NCBI RefSeq assembly: GCF_034259205.1
Contig: NZ_CP139487.1
Coordinates: 1,674,001 to 1,738,000, forward strand
DNA: 64,000 nt
From: Peredibacter starrii
GTDB lineage: Bacteria; Bdellovibrionota; Bacteriovoracia; Bacteriovoracales; Bacteriovoracaceae
Reading direction: 5' to 3'
Positions 52,871-62,124 of this stretch are shown in pieces (the first letter of the stretch is position 1; each line of letters begins with the position of its first letter). A program made the translations under genes and the position numbers. The notes beneath the pieces were generated by a model. It saw nothing but the letters and a program-made list of their open reading frames with translations, did no database searches and was not told the DNA's origin.

Positions 52871-53551
52871 ATGAAAATTCTTATCGTTGAAGACGATCCG
52901 AAAATTTCTGGATTTATCAAAAAGGGATTAAAAGAATCCGGTTATGAGCCTGTCGCCCTTGCCAATGGTCAGGAAGCGCTCGATCATCTCGGTGTTGATA
53001 AATCCTATGACTTGGTGATTCTCGATCTTATGCTGCCTGGAAAAAGTGGACTCGAGGTCCTTGCCGGGATGAGAGCTGAAGGGCTAAGTACTCCCGTGCT
53101 TATTTTGAGTGCCAAACGTTCGGTGGAAGAGAAAGTTGAGGGGCTACAGCATGGGGCCGATGATTATTTAGTGAAGCCTTTTGCCTTTTCTGAGCTTCTG
53201 GCGCGCATTCAAGTCCTTCTCCGTCGTCATCAACCACAAAAAAGTCTTCCGACTTCCTTAGCACAATTCGGAATTAAAATTGATCTTCTCAAGCGTGAAG
53301 TCACTCGCGGGGGAAAAGTCATAGATCTTCAGGCAAAAGAATTTTCACTGCTTGAATACTTTCTTAAAAATCCAGAAAGAGTACTTTCCAAAACCATGAT
53401 TCTTGAAAATGTTTATCATTACAATTTTGATACCCAGACCAATATTGTGGATGTTTTGGTTTGCCGTTTAAGAAATAAGATCGATAAGGACTTTGATCAC
53501 AAGACCATTCACACCATTAGAGGGGTGGGGTATGTTCTCAAAGACGGTTAA
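52871..53551 (+). CDS. OmpR/PhoB-family response regulator
   Basis: 226 residues: receiver with acidic pair E7/D8/D9, phospho-acceptor Asp52 (I-L-D-L-M-L-P) and Lys in V-K-P-F; C-terminal winged helix ending T-I-R-G-V-G-Y-V-L. Such regulators bind tandem direct repeats with 11-bp spacing, exactly what lies upstream of the peptide/PepSY genes. Overlaps the kinase start by 20 bases. Confidence 0.94.
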   Translation: MKILIVEDDPKISGFIKKGLKESGYEPVALANGQEALDHLGVDKSYDLVILDLMLPGKSGLEVLAGMRAEGLSTPVLILSAKRSVEEKVEGLQHGADDYLVKPFAFSELLARIQVLLRRHQPQKSLPTSLAQFGIKIDLLKREVTRGGKVIDLQAKEFSLLEYFLKNPERVLSKTMILENVYHYNFDTQTNIVDVLVCRLRNKIDKDFDHKTIHTIRGVGYVLKDG

Positions 53552-55022
53552 AAAAATTGGGCCACGTCTGGTTCTTGGAACGACCCTTCTTCTTCTCGTT
53601 TCCCTCTTAAGTGTTTCGATCACGATCTATTACTTGCTTTCTAACTCTCTAAGAAAGAGCGACAAAGATCTCCTGGAAAGACTTTCCGCGGTCTATGCCC
53701 AGAACTACGAACTTTTTGGTGAGGACTCACTCAGAAAAGACATCTCACCGGAAATTTTGGTCGTCATCGTAGATAAAGAGGGAAAAGAGATCTTTTCATC
53801 ACTTCCTAAATATATTGACCGAGACTTTGAAGATGAAGATGAAATCAGACAGCTTCAGATTGAGGTCAGTCAAATGCCGCTTAAAAAAGGGCTTCAAACT
53901 GTTCTTCTTCTTTCGGGAGAGGAGGATAAGGACCTGTATGAGAAGTTAGAGTATCAGTTACGGGTGATGTTTCTGGAAAAAGAGTGGTTAGGGCTTCTTC
54001 CCATAATTGATAATGATTTATTTGAAGTCTTTGTGACTCCGCTTAAAAATGACCGATGGATGAAAGTGGGGAAAAGTTCGGAAGAGCGTGAAGAGCATTT
54101 ATCGAGCATTCGTTACATTGCTTTGATGGTACTGATCCCGTTTCTCTTCGTGGGTTTTCTTTTAAGTTATCTCTTGTCCCGAAGTATCTTAAAACCTATT
54201 AAAAATCTCGCCGCTGTTATCAATGATATTCAAAATGGTAAAACTCAAAAGCGAGCATTAGTGCGAAATTCAGGGGATGAGGTCGATCTTTTGTCCCATG
54301 AGTTTAATAATCTATTAGATAAGAATGAGATTTTGATCTCAAATCTAAAAAGCTCCATCGACAATGTGGCCCATGATTTAAGAACGCCTTTGACCAGATT
54401 TCGCATTAGTGCAGAAGACGCTCTTCTTCATCAGGATGATCCCAAGAAAATGGCACTTGCTCTTGAAGACGGGTTAGAGAACTCAGAAAAGATCCTGGAA
54501 CTACTTCATGCCATCATGGATGTGTCTGAAGCAGAGACCGGAACGATGATGATCAAAAAGAAAGAAATCTATCTCGATATTTTCATTAAAAATCTGGTTG
54601 AACTTTATCAGTACGTGGCAGAAGACAAGGAGATTAAACTCTCTTTCAGTGTTCCAGATGATCTGTGCATTATGGGAGATGAAGTCCGACTAAATCAGGC
54701 CTTTGGAAATCTCCTGGATAATGCCATCAAATATTCTCCTGCTGGAACTGAAGTGAAACTAGTTGTCACTCCTCAGCATGATCAGGTTTCAATTGCGATT
54801 AATGACCAAGGGGAAGGAATTCCCGAGTCGGATTTAGAGAAGATTTGGGAGCGCCTTTACCGCGTGGATAAGAGTCGTTCTACTCCAGGTCTGGGCATTG
54901 GGTTAAGTGTCGTTAAGGCCATCATTAAAGTCCATCAAGGCTCGGTTCAAGTCTCTAGTACTATAGGGAAAGGGTCTTGTTTCACAGTTACATTACCGCT
55001 TTGTAATGCAGGCGTAAGATAA
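53532..55022 (+). CDS. Membrane sensor histidine kinase
   Basis: 496 residues from the ATG at 53532, chosen over an earlier start because GGGGTGGGG precedes it. Two membrane helices (about 14-36 and 190-212) flank a periplasmic sensor domain of about 150 residues. HAMP domain, then N-V-A-H-D-L-R-T-P-L with phospho-accepting His281, N-box L-D-N-A-I-K-Y, and G-x-G-x-G-L blocks of HATPase_c. Pairs with the upstream regulator; the signal is unknown. The three GTAA repeats begin inside its last codons. Confidence 0.93.
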   Translation: MFSKTVKKIGPRLVLGTTLLLLVSLLSVSITIYYLLSNSLRKSDKDLLERLSAVYAQNYELFGEDSLRKDISPEILVVIVDKEGKEIFSSLPKYIDRDFEDEDEIRQLQIEVSQMPLKKGLQTVLLLSGEEDKDLYEKLEYQLRVMFLEKEWLGLLPIIDNDLFEVFVTPLKNDRWMKVGKSSEEREEHLSSIRYIALMVLIPFLFVGFLLSYLLSRSILKPIKNLAAVINDIQNGKTQKRALVRNSGDEVDLLSHEFNNLLDKNEILISNLKSSIDNVAHDLRTPLTRFRISAEDALLHQDDPKKMALALEDGLENSEKILELLHAIMDVSEAETGTMMIKKKEIYLDIFIKNLVELYQYVAEDKEIKLSFSVPDDLCIMGDEVRLNQAFGNLLDNAIKYSPAGTEVKLVVTPQHDQVSIAINDQGEGIPESDLEKIWERLYRVDKSRSTPGLGIGLSVVKAIIKVHQGSVQVSSTIGKGSCFTVTLPLCNAGVR

Positions 55023-55045
55023 CGGTAAGGTCCATGTTTTAAGAT
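55003..55045 (+). promoter_or_regulatory. GTAA direct repeats with 11-bp period (response-regulator box) and -10
   Basis: GTAA occurs at 55003, 55014 and 55025, spacing exactly 11 and 11 bases. TAAGAT (55040-55045) 11 bases beyond the last repeat is a plausible -10. OmpR-family regulators bind half-sites 11 bp apart, and PhoP boxes sit at this distance from the -10, so the adjacent regulator probably activates the peptide and PepSY genes here. Confidence 0.65.
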
Positions 55046-55067
55046 TTTCTCATCAAGGGGAAAACGC

Positions 55068-55154
55068 ATGAAATACCTGGCAGTACCTTTTCTACATCTG
55101 GCAATCATTACAGCTCTGGCCCTTTCGGCCTATCAGTCCGCTGTTTTATCATAA
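55068..55154 (+). CDS. 28-residue hydrophobic peptide
   Basis: A small gene with a good ribosome site (AAGGGG at 55055-55060). The peptide starts M-K-Y-L-A-V-P-F and continues as a single hydrophobic helix (H-L-A-I-I-T-A-L-A-L-S-A), so a membrane peptide or a short signal-like sequence. It lies between the GTAA repeats and the PepSY gene, nine bases apart, and so would be in that transcript. No homologue recognised. Confidence 0.55.
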   Translation: MKYLAVPFLHLAIITALALSAYQSAVLS

Positions 55155-55163
55155 GGAGTAACT

Positions 55164-55592
55164 ATGAAATTTCTAACTTTCGGTCTATTAGCATTATCTA
55201 TTCCTGCGTTCGCTGCCAACCTTAGTGATTCAGCACTAAAAATGGTTCCAGGCGGAAAAGTCGTTCAGGAAAAAGAGAAAGAAGTAAAAATTCAAACCAA
55301 AGATGGCTCTATTGTAGAAGTTGAATTTAAGCGTAATGGTGATTTTGAAGAGGCCTCTGGTCATGCCGTTGATAAGGATACTTTTGAACCCGGACAGAAT
55401 CTTCTTTCACTCAAAGACGCTGTGGCGGCCGTGAAAAAGGCCGGCAAATCACCAGTGGGCGACTGGTCACTTGAAGACAGTATGATGAAGGGCTGGCACT
55501 ATGAATTTGAAGGCATGGAAAACGGTAAGGCGATGGAATATTTAGTGGATGCTAAGACCGGTAAACTTCGTGAAACAAAACAAGATGATTAA
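55164..55592 (+). CDS. Secreted PepSY-domain protein
   Basis: 142 residues; signal peptide ending P-A-F-A. Two PepSY-like repeats: V-K-I-Q-T-K-D-G-S-I-V-E-V-E-F and L-K-D-A-V-A-A-V-K-K ... M-E-Y-L-V-D-A-K-T-G-K. Small secreted PepSY proteins are often controlled by an adjacent two-component system, as here. AAGGAG ahead of the ATG and a terminator after the stop. Confidence 0.83.
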   Translation: MKFLTFGLLALSIPAFAANLSDSALKMVPGGKVVQEKEKEVKIQTKDGSIVEVEFKRNGDFEEASGHAVDKDTFEPGQNLLSLKDAVAAVKKAGKSPVGDWSLEDSMMKGWHYEFEGMENGKAMEYLVDAKTGKLRETKQDD

Positions 55593-55598
55593 AAAAGA

Positions 55599-55624
55599 AA
55601 GGCCCCTTAAGGGGCCTTATTATT
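55599..55624. terminator. Bidirectional terminator
   Basis: Perfect AAGGCCCC-TTAA-GGGGCCTT (55599-55618), followed by ATTATTTT. It separates the PepSY gene from the convergent subtilase. Confidence 0.92.
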
Positions 55625-58453
55625 TTAGATGACTTCAATTTTACCAAGAGAGATGCGTTTTGCCTCAAACACCGTTGAGTATTCGACACGGTAGATGCCT
55701 GGCCCTAACTTAGGAAGAACAAAGTCCTTCTTAAGACGTCCACCCAGATCAAATCTTACTTTCGCTTCTTCTTCAATCGTAGAGATTTGAAGTTTCCAGA
55801 AGAGATTATCGTTAGCGGCAATGCCCAGGTCGAAAGGCACACAACGGAACTTCAGAGTGGCCTCTTTATCTGTATCGTTTTTGTAAGTCGCTTTATCAGT
55901 TGCTTCGAACTCGCCCTTATCGTTCTGAACCATGATGCTACAGTTAGCGTAGAAGTAGCTCATATCGTATTGAGCAGTTGGAAGTAGATCCACAGCATAG
56001 TTACCCTTGGCCACATTCATCGTGATTTCAGGGATGTCTTTTTTATTGTTGAAGATCTGAGACTTAATCGGAGTTACTTCACGAACCAGGACCAGTTCAC
56101 CTTGAAGTGAAGATTGAGCAAGGTTACTGATATTGATTCTTCCACCTTCAGCAGCGGCGATATCCGTGTTTAGTTTAAGATTAATTTCTTCCATCTCAAA
56201 CTCAACTGTTGCTGAACGCTCAGTTCCGCCGTTCATAAGCATTGTTACCTGGTAGTGACCTGGCTTAGGAGTCGCCATGACAAATTCACGAGTGAAAGCA
56301 ATTTGTTCGGCACGAATATAGTCTGGAGTGAATGTTCCAAGATTCAGGAAGCTTGATTCGCCTTCAACCACACGCGCTCTTACTTTTACCCCTTTAACAC
56401 CTTCTGGGATGTTCAGGTGAATACGAGCTCCTTCCTGAGAACCTACAGTCAGACTCTGGCGAAGGAATGTACGAGGACGAAGATCACGTACCGCAGTCAC
56501 TGGAACCACTGCGAGAAGTGATTTGTCCGCTTTAGAGTAAAGACGGATTTCACCGAAAGCTTCATTCGCGTCACCCAGCATCTCTTCTGCGTTCACATCA
56601 ACTGCGATTCGACTTTGAGAAACAGCGACCCAAAGTTCTTTTGGACCTTTGATGCCTTTAGTGTACTCGATATCAACTGGCGTAAGAAGATTTGTAGTTG
56701 CTTCAGATGGAGCAAGAGCTGAAAGCTCACCTGTGAATAGCACACGGTAAGTTTCAATTGAATCTGTTAATTGAGAAGTTCTAACGAAGATCCCTTGAGC
56801 GGCGGTTCCGTCTAGACCACCACGGTTCACACTGAGAGAAATATTCTGAAAATTCTGACCATTGATAAGAGTCTTATAAATTTCAAGCGCCTTTGGAATC
56901 TGTGGCAGACCATAACCTTGAGCAACGAATGGTTCATTGGCGATTCTTTTACCTGAAAGACGAAGGGCCGCAACAACAGTTGCTGCATTTACCTTCATAC
57001 CAGCTTGCTTAATGGCCGAAACCAGAACTGTCGCAGCTCCCGCCAGGGCCGGTGAAGCAGAGCTTGTTCCGTTGAAAGCACGGTAACCAAGATTTGGAGA
57101 AGAGTGAGTTAAGCTAGAAAGTGGAGAAATAAGTGTTGGACCAGCACCACCCGCACCTGGACCGCGGCTTGAGTAATAAACCACGCGACCTTCTTCAGGA
57201 AGTCCAGTTGTTCCCCATACTCTTTCATCTAGTTCTTTTGGAACGTAGGCACCGGCAACAAGAGTTGAAGAAGGGTACATCAGACGACGGTTAAGTGATC
57301 CTAGACCCGGACCATTGTTGCCCGCAGAGAAGCTGATCACGATATTGTGCTTCTCGATGATTTGAGCAAGGGCCTTGCTCATAAATGCTTGAGTGGCAGT
57401 GTTTGTGAAGAACAGTGAATAACTAACGTTTGCTACTTCTGCACCTTGAGAACCTAACCAGTCAATCGCCAGAAGGAATGTTCCCAGCGTGTATTCGTTT
57501 TCAACTGGCCTATTTGTAAGTTCAGAGAGATCGTAGTCTACGATTTGTGCACCAGGGGCAACACCATCAAGGTTTCCACCACCCATTGAATTGTGAGCGG
57601 CCATAACACTCGCCACACCTTCACCGTGAGAGTCATCGTCTTTTTCTGGCTGAAGCACGCGAAGAGTTTTCTTAACCAGATCTACTTCTGTCATAACAGC
57701 AAGAGTTGGTTTCTTTGGAAGCAGGTAGTAGTCACCAGTCTTGGCGAACGTACCTTTACATTCAGACTCGTCAAATTTGTCATCAACGTTTAAATCAAGA
57801 CAAACGCGAGAGCCATCAAGAGAAACTGAGGCCTTCCAATTGTTGATTGTTCCATCTTGGTTCAGATCCAGCTTACCACCGAAAGTCATGCCTTCTTTTA
57901 CTTCAACAGTGAAGCCATCTTCAGCATCAACCAATGGGTAAACTGAGAATGTCGATTGAGATGTTTTAGCAAGAAACTTACGAGCACCAGTAGTTGTTTT
58001 CTGGAAGCCCACCTGATGAGGAGAGATACCATCATCAATCACACCAACGATAACACCACGGCCATCGGCCTCAGGATTTGTTTTCCAAAGATCCAGGATA
58101 CCGAATTCTTTTTTAGCTACGTAAATGGCATCAGCATCTGGTTTACTAGCTTCATCACGAGATACTTCGATTTCTGAATCGAGTAGGTAATCAAGACTAT
58201 CTTTAACCGGGATATTTAATTGATTAAGGTCTGAAGCTGCACCAGTCAGACGGATAATATTTTGACCTTCAAGCTTAATACCGGCCTTGAGAATCTCTTC
58301 CTGAAATTCAGGGGTGATTTCAGCACCAAGAACAACAACTGAAGTGTTGCCTTTGGTTTGCTCAGATAGGTTTAACTTTTCTGTTTTGTGCTTTTGAGGG
58401 CCACCACAACCAACAAGTAAAAGAGTAAAAAGTAGTCCAGCAGTCTTTTTCAT
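55625..58453 (-). CDS. Pyrolysin/tripeptidyl-peptidase II-like subtilase lipoprotein
   Basis: 942 residues from the ATG at 58453 (AAGGAT ahead). Lipobox L-V-G-C makes it a lipoprotein. Subtilisin triad: Asp of V-I-D-D-G (about 140), His276 of S-H-G-E-G-V-A, and Ser of N-G-T-S-S-A-S-P. About 135 residues separate Asp and His, and that insert holds two EF-hand-like loops (D-L-N-Q-D-G and D-L-N-V-D-D), as in pyrolysin and TPPII. A C-terminal beta region of about 400 residues follows (G-T-A-A-Q-G-I-F-V-R), as in TPPII. It is probably a calcium-binding secreted or surface protease. Confidence 0.87.
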   Translation of the reverse strand: MKKTAGLLFTLLLVGCGGPQKHKTEKLNLSEQTKGNTSVVVLGAEITPEFQEEILKAGIKLEGQNIIRLTGAASDLNQLNIPVKDSLDYLLDSEIEVSRDEASKPDADAIYVAKKEFGILDLWKTNPEADGRGVIVGVIDDGISPHQVGFQKTTTGARKFLAKTSQSTFSVYPLVDAEDGFTVEVKEGMTFGGKLDLNQDGTINNWKASVSLDGSRVCLDLNVDDKFDESECKGTFAKTGDYYLLPKKPTLAVMTEVDLVKKTLRVLQPEKDDDSHGEGVASVMAAHNSMGGGNLDGVAPGAQIVDYDLSELTNRPVENEYTLGTFLLAIDWLGSQGAEVANVSYSLFFTNTATQAFMSKALAQIIEKHNIVISFSAGNNGPGLGSLNRRLMYPSSTLVAGAYVPKELDERVWGTTGLPEEGRVVYYSSRGPGAGGAGPTLISPLSSLTHSSPNLGYRAFNGTSSASPALAGAATVLVSAIKQAGMKVNAATVVAALRLSGKRIANEPFVAQGYGLPQIPKALEIYKTLINGQNFQNISLSVNRGGLDGTAAQGIFVRTSQLTDSIETYRVLFTGELSALAPSEATTNLLTPVDIEYTKGIKGPKELWVAVSQSRIAVDVNAEEMLGDANEAFGEIRLYSKADKSLLAVVPVTAVRDLRPRTFLRQSLTVGSQEGARIHLNIPEGVKGVKVRARVVEGESSFLNLGTFTPDYIRAEQIAFTREFVMATPKPGHYQVTMLMNGGTERSATVEFEMEEINLKLNTDIAAAEGGRINISNLAQSSLQGELVLVREVTPIKSQIFNNKKDIPEITMNVAKGNYAVDLLPTAQYDMSYFYANCSIMVQNDKGEFEATDKATYKNDTDKEATLKFRCVPFDLGIAANDNLFWKLQISTIEEEAKVRFDLGGRLKKDFVLPKLGPGIYRVEYSTVFEAKRISLGKIEVI

Positions 58454-58480
58454 AGAGATCCTTCGTTCATTTTGCACACA

Positions 58481-58552
58481 GGTATTTTAGCTAAATACCC
58501 GAATTGCATGGGCGGGATTGAAGTTTTTACATGCGGGTGTTGGCCAAGTCAA
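58481..58552 (-). promoter_or_regulatory. Subtilase promoter and palindrome
   Basis: On the minus strand TTGACT (58552-58547), 17 bases, TAAAAA (58529-58524). Closer to the gene, GGTATTT-TAGCT-AAATACC (58481-58499, with 7-bp perfect arms) could be an operator. Confidence 0.45.
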
Positions 58553-58603
58553 CACGGCCTAAGTGCAGGGAATTTATAAGGATTTAATCAATTGTTCGGA
58601 CTT

Positions 58604-60463
58604 TTAGTGAACGTGGGTCTCATTTTCGGGTGAATGAGGGGCCCGTTCATCGTCCAGGACCCGGAAAAACTCTTTCAGCTCTTCCTCAGAAAGGGTCTCA
58701 TGGAGCATAAGGGATGAGGCGGCGGACTCCAGAAGTTCCCGGTGATTGCGTAGGAATTCATAGGCCCGAAGATAGGAGTTCATAACAATTCGTTTCACGC
58801 ATTCATCAATTTCTTTAGCGGTATCATCAGCATAACTAATGCGAGAGAAGCCATCTTTCACATCCAGGAAAGGTGAGGCCGCTTCTTCATAGGTCACAAA
58901 GCCCAGCTCTTCAGTCATACCAAATCTCATGACCATTTCACGGGCAATGTTAGTGGCCTTGCCTAAATCATCCGAGGCACCAGTGCTGAGTTTACCGAAG
59001 ATAAGCATCTCAGCAGCTCGACCACCCATGAGGACCGCCATTTTATTTTCGAGATCTTCTTTCGTCATGAGGTAGCGGTCTTCAGTTGGTCTTTGAATGG
59101 TGTAACCCATTGAACCAATTCCATGCGGGATAATTGATACCTTGTGGATCTTATCATCGTGACTCATCCAATAACCCACGAGGGTATGACCCATTTCATG
59201 AAAGGCCACGATCTCTTTTTCTTTGGCATTAAGAATTTTATTTTTCTTTTCAATTCCGGCAATGGAGCGCTCGAAAGCGAGAGTGAAGTGATTCATGTTG
59301 ATGGCGGTGGCATTTTCTCTTGTTGCTATGAGGGCCGCTTCGTTCACGAGGTTCGCGAGATCCGCACCAGTAAATCCCGGAGTAAGACCTGCGATGGAAT
59401 CAAGATTCACATCCGGTTCCATTTTTACTTTCTTAGAATGAATTTTAAGGATGTCTTCTCGTCCTTTGCGATCAGGACGGTCCACCACCACCTGACGATC
59501 AAAACGACCGGCACGCAGTAATGCTGGATCAATCATTTCAGGACGGTTGGTGGCCGCGAGAATAATGATTCCACCTTGGGTATCAAATCCGTCCATCTCA
59601 ACTAAAAGTTGGTTCAGTGTTTGTTCTTTTTCGTCGTTACCACCCATGATGTTAGAGTGACGAGTTTTTCCGAGAGCATCAAGCTCATCAATGAAGATGA
59701 TACAAGGCGCGGTTTTCTTCGCTTGTTCAAAAAGGTCTCTTACTCGGGCCGCCCCAACACCAACAAACATCTCTACAAATTCAGCACCGTTCGTAGAGAA
59801 GAAGGGAACACCTGCTTCTCCGGCGATGGCCTTTGCGATAAGTGTTTTCCCTGTTCCTGGAGAACCAACAAGAAGAATTCCCTTAGGCATTTTTCCGCCA
59901 AGACTTTTGACTTTGTCTGCGTTTTTTAAGAAATCGATGACTTCTCTGAGTTCATCCAATGCCTCATCAGCACCCGCCACATCTTTGAATGTGGTTTTGG
60001 TATCGGTCTCGACGTAAATTTTTGCCTTACTTTTTCCAATGGACATGAAAGAGCCACCGCCCCCCATACCTTTAAGTCCCCGTTTCAGGATGTAGTACCA
60101 AAAACCAATGAAGAGTATGGTGGGTAAAAAGAAAAGAATGAAACTTCCCATGAAGGAAGAAGATCCTAAACTTTCATAACTCACTTTATATTTATCTAAT
60201 TGATTGGCGATATCCTGAGGGACAATATTAGTTTGATAACCAACTCTGCCTTTGATGGGTTTTACAAATTCACCGGTGGCACTATCTCCCCGGAGAGTGA
60301 CGTTTTTGATGTCACCTCGCTCCAGATGCTGTTTAAATTCGCTATAGGAAATTCGCTGCATCTGCGAGCCTTCCAGGCAACTTCTTACGATTAAGAAAGC
60401 TAGAATGCCTAGAAAGATGTGGTAATAACTGAATACGAAACGCTTGTTGTTCTCAGTTTCCAT
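58604..60463 (-). CDS. ftsH: ATP-dependent zinc metalloprotease FtsH
   Basis: 619 residues. Two membrane helices (about 11-27 and 106-126) flank a periplasmic domain; AAA+ Walker A G-S-P-G-T-G-K-T at 200-207, SRH region with A-A-T-N-R-P and R-A-G-R-F-D-R; zinc site H-E-M-G-H at 422-426. The hydrophobic start and periplasmic [13 protein letters not shown] are typical FtsH. It degrades membrane and regulatory proteins. No sign of a linked HflKC. No terminator is evident. Confidence 0.95.
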   Translation of the reverse strand: METENNKRFVFSYYHIFLGILAFLIVRSCLEGSQMQRISYSEFKQHLERGDIKNVTLRGDSATGEFVKPIKGRVGYQTNIVPQDIANQLDKYKVSYESLGSSSFMGSFILFFLPTILFIGFWYYILKRGLKGMGGGGSFMSIGKSKAKIYVETDTKTTFKDVAGADEALDELREVIDFLKNADKVKSLGGKMPKGILLVGSPGTGKTLIAKAIAGEAGVPFFSTNGAEFVEMFVGVGAARVRDLFEQAKKTAPCIIFIDELDALGKTRHSNIMGGNDEKEQTLNQLLVEMDGFDTQGGIIILAATNRPEMIDPALLRAGRFDRQVVVDRPDRKGREDILKIHSKKVKMEPDVNLDSIAGLTPGFTGADLANLVNEAALIATRENATAINMNHFTLAFERSIAGIEKKNKILNAKEKEIVAFHEMGHTLVGYWMSHDDKIHKVSIIPHGIGSMGYTIQRPTEDRYLMTKEDLENKMAVLMGGRAAEMLIFGKLSTGASDDLGKATNIAREMVMRFGMTEELGFVTYEEAASPFLDVKDGFSRISYADDTAKEIDECVKRIVMNSYLRAYEFLRNHRELLESAASSLMLHETLSEEELKEFFRVLDDERAPHSPENETHVH

Positions 60464-60528
60464 TTTGAGATCATAACAAGATTACGCTTCGAGGGCATGA
60501 TTCACTTATTCCTCTTTAATTAACTCAG

Positions 60529-60888
60529 TTAACTTCTGCTTTGCACGGTGATGGAAACTTCATCAGTTAGAGTCATGCCTTCTTCTTTTTTTGTAATTCG
60601 GAACACATATTTGCCGGGACGAAGCCCAGTAATTTTTGTTGTGAGAGCATGTGGCCTTTCAATCTTCGCAGGACCTCCAGAGATCTTGGTCCACTTATAA
60701 CTCGAAGCTTGAATATCTGTGGCCTCTGCCGCCAATGTCGTCTTAGAAGTCAAAATGGTTTTATCCTGGCCCGCGAATATTGAACTGGTCACAAGATCAA
60801 TGATGTTGATCTCTTCAATCGGACCATCGGATTTCTGGCACGAGGTCAGAAGCATAGTGAATATGAGGAGAAGGATGGATGTTCTCAT
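60529..60888 (-). CDS. Lipoprotein with PKD/Ig-like fold
   Basis: 119 residues from the ATG at 60888, since the upstream start in frame is a TTG. Lipobox L-T-S-C. The rest is one PKD-like beta domain (S-Y-K-W-T-K-I-S-G-G-P-A-K-I ... G-L-R-P-G-K-Y-V-F-R-I-T), like those used for protein contacts at cell surfaces. A 12-base palindrome TTGTTATAACAA (60910-60921) lies between it and the serine hydrolase gene. Confidence 0.75.
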   Translation of the reverse strand: MRTSILLLIFTMLLTSCQKSDGPIEEINIIDLVTSSIFAGQDKTILTSKTTLAAEATDIQASSYKWTKISGGPAKIERPHALTTKITGLRPGKYVFRITKKEEGMTLTDEVSITVQSRS

Positions 60889-60912
60889 ATTCAAAGTTGT
60901 AACAAGAATTTG

Positions 60913-61986
60913 TTATAACAATGTGGAGGCCAGCATTCCATTTATCATGTCTGAGATGACTGATTCTGTCGCTTTCTGTGCTTCAGCTCCGCCTGTGTTA
61001 GTAGTTGTCGCCATAATGAGTTTAAGCTTTGGAGCGAGCCAAACCTTGGCGTAGTTCACCGTATTAGATCCATCGTGAGTAAGTGCGGGGCCATTGGCCC
61101 AGGATCTTTCATAGCGAAGCCATCCACCATAAGTATAAGGATCTGATCCAGCGCGAGTGTGAAGTTTCAAAAAAGTTGAAGCGTGTACAATTCCGTCGCT
61201 GCCATTGAAACCATCAACATGCTGCTGAAGAAATTTTCCCCAGTCTGGTAGTGAGCAATGAACTCTTGCTGCCGGCCCATAACCTTCGGGGTTGTCAATA
61301 TGAATAGGTGTGAGACCTTTGTGGGCCCAGGTATTTTCTGGTGAAGTTGGACCGAAGCCGCAACTTTTCATATCAAGGGGATTAAAAAGTTTTTCCCGCA
61401 TGAGAGTTTCCCAGGATTCTCCCGTGAGTTTTTCCAAAATATAGGCAGCGATGATGTAGCTCGTATTGTTGTAATCATAACGCGAACCCGGAGTCGTTAC
61501 AGGAGCAATTTCGAGGACAGAGCGGGTAATAAGTTCTCGGGCACTGGTTGAGGTATAAGAAGGTGATTGAATCATTCTGAATAAGGAATCGTCTTTAACT
61601 CTTGAGAGTCCTGCCCGGTGAACCAATAGGGTTTCATAGGTCATGTTTTGAAAAGAAGCATGTAGATTAAACTCAGGAAGAAGTTCTTTTAGAGGCGAGG
61701 TCCAATTGAGCTTACCTTCCTCGATTAAAATCGCGGCAAGGGTCGCTGTCATCGCCTTAGTGCAAGAGCCTAGATGAAATTTATCCGTGGGAAGAAGGGG
61801 GGATGGATCACCATATTTTCTCACTCCCAGGGTACTAAGTTCCTGGGTCACTCCATTTCTAATCGTCATGCGGCCAAGACCGGGAAGTTGGAATTCAATC
61901 AACAAGGGAAGAGAAGAACTGGTAGAAGATCCAGAAGAACTTTTTCCGCAAGAGATGAGAAGCAAAAGGAGGAAGAGAATGCGCAT
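60913..61986 (-). CDS. Serine beta-lactamase-like hydrolase, lipoprotein
   Basis: 357 residues; lipobox L-I-S-C. S-C-T-K (Ser74, Lys77) is the active SxxK pair, followed by Y-D-Y-N-N as the YxN-type box, and H-D-G near 311 takes the KTG position. This is the class C/EstB-like branch: esterase or peptidase rather than a real beta-lactamase. Possibly co-transcribed with the PKD-like lipoprotein gene downstream, which lies 24 bases away. Confidence 0.87.
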   Translation of the reverse strand: MRILFLLLLLISCGKSSSGSSTSSSLPLLIEFQLPGLGRMTIRNGVTQELSTLGVRKYGDPSPLLPTDKFHLGSCTKAMTATLAAILIEEGKLNWTSPLKELLPEFNLHASFQNMTYETLLVHRAGLSRVKDDSLFRMIQSPSYTSTSARELITRSVLEIAPVTTPGSRYDYNNTSYIIAAYILEKLTGESWETLMREKLFNPLDMKSCGFGPTSPENTWAHKGLTPIHIDNPEGYGPAARVHCSLPDWGKFLQQHVDGFNGSDGIVHASTFLKLHTRAGSDPYTYGGWLRYERSWANGPALTHDGSNTVNYAKVWLAPKLKLIMATTTNTGGAEAQKATESVISDMINGMLASTLL

Positions 61987-62124
61987 GCCTCATTCTCAGG
62001 GGAGACAAAATTCGAGAATAGAGAGCAAAAATGATCAATACCTCACCGCGGCACTTGGAGTTTTAAAGTGACACGAGTTCGGGCCAGGAGTAGATTTAAG
62101 GGATCACTAAAAGGAGTTCTTTTT

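Noticed and set aside
60913-61986. Antibiotic-resistance beta-lactamase
   Set aside because: SxxK and YxN are present but the KTG position is HDG and it is a lipoprotein, which fits EstB-type esterases or peptidases better.
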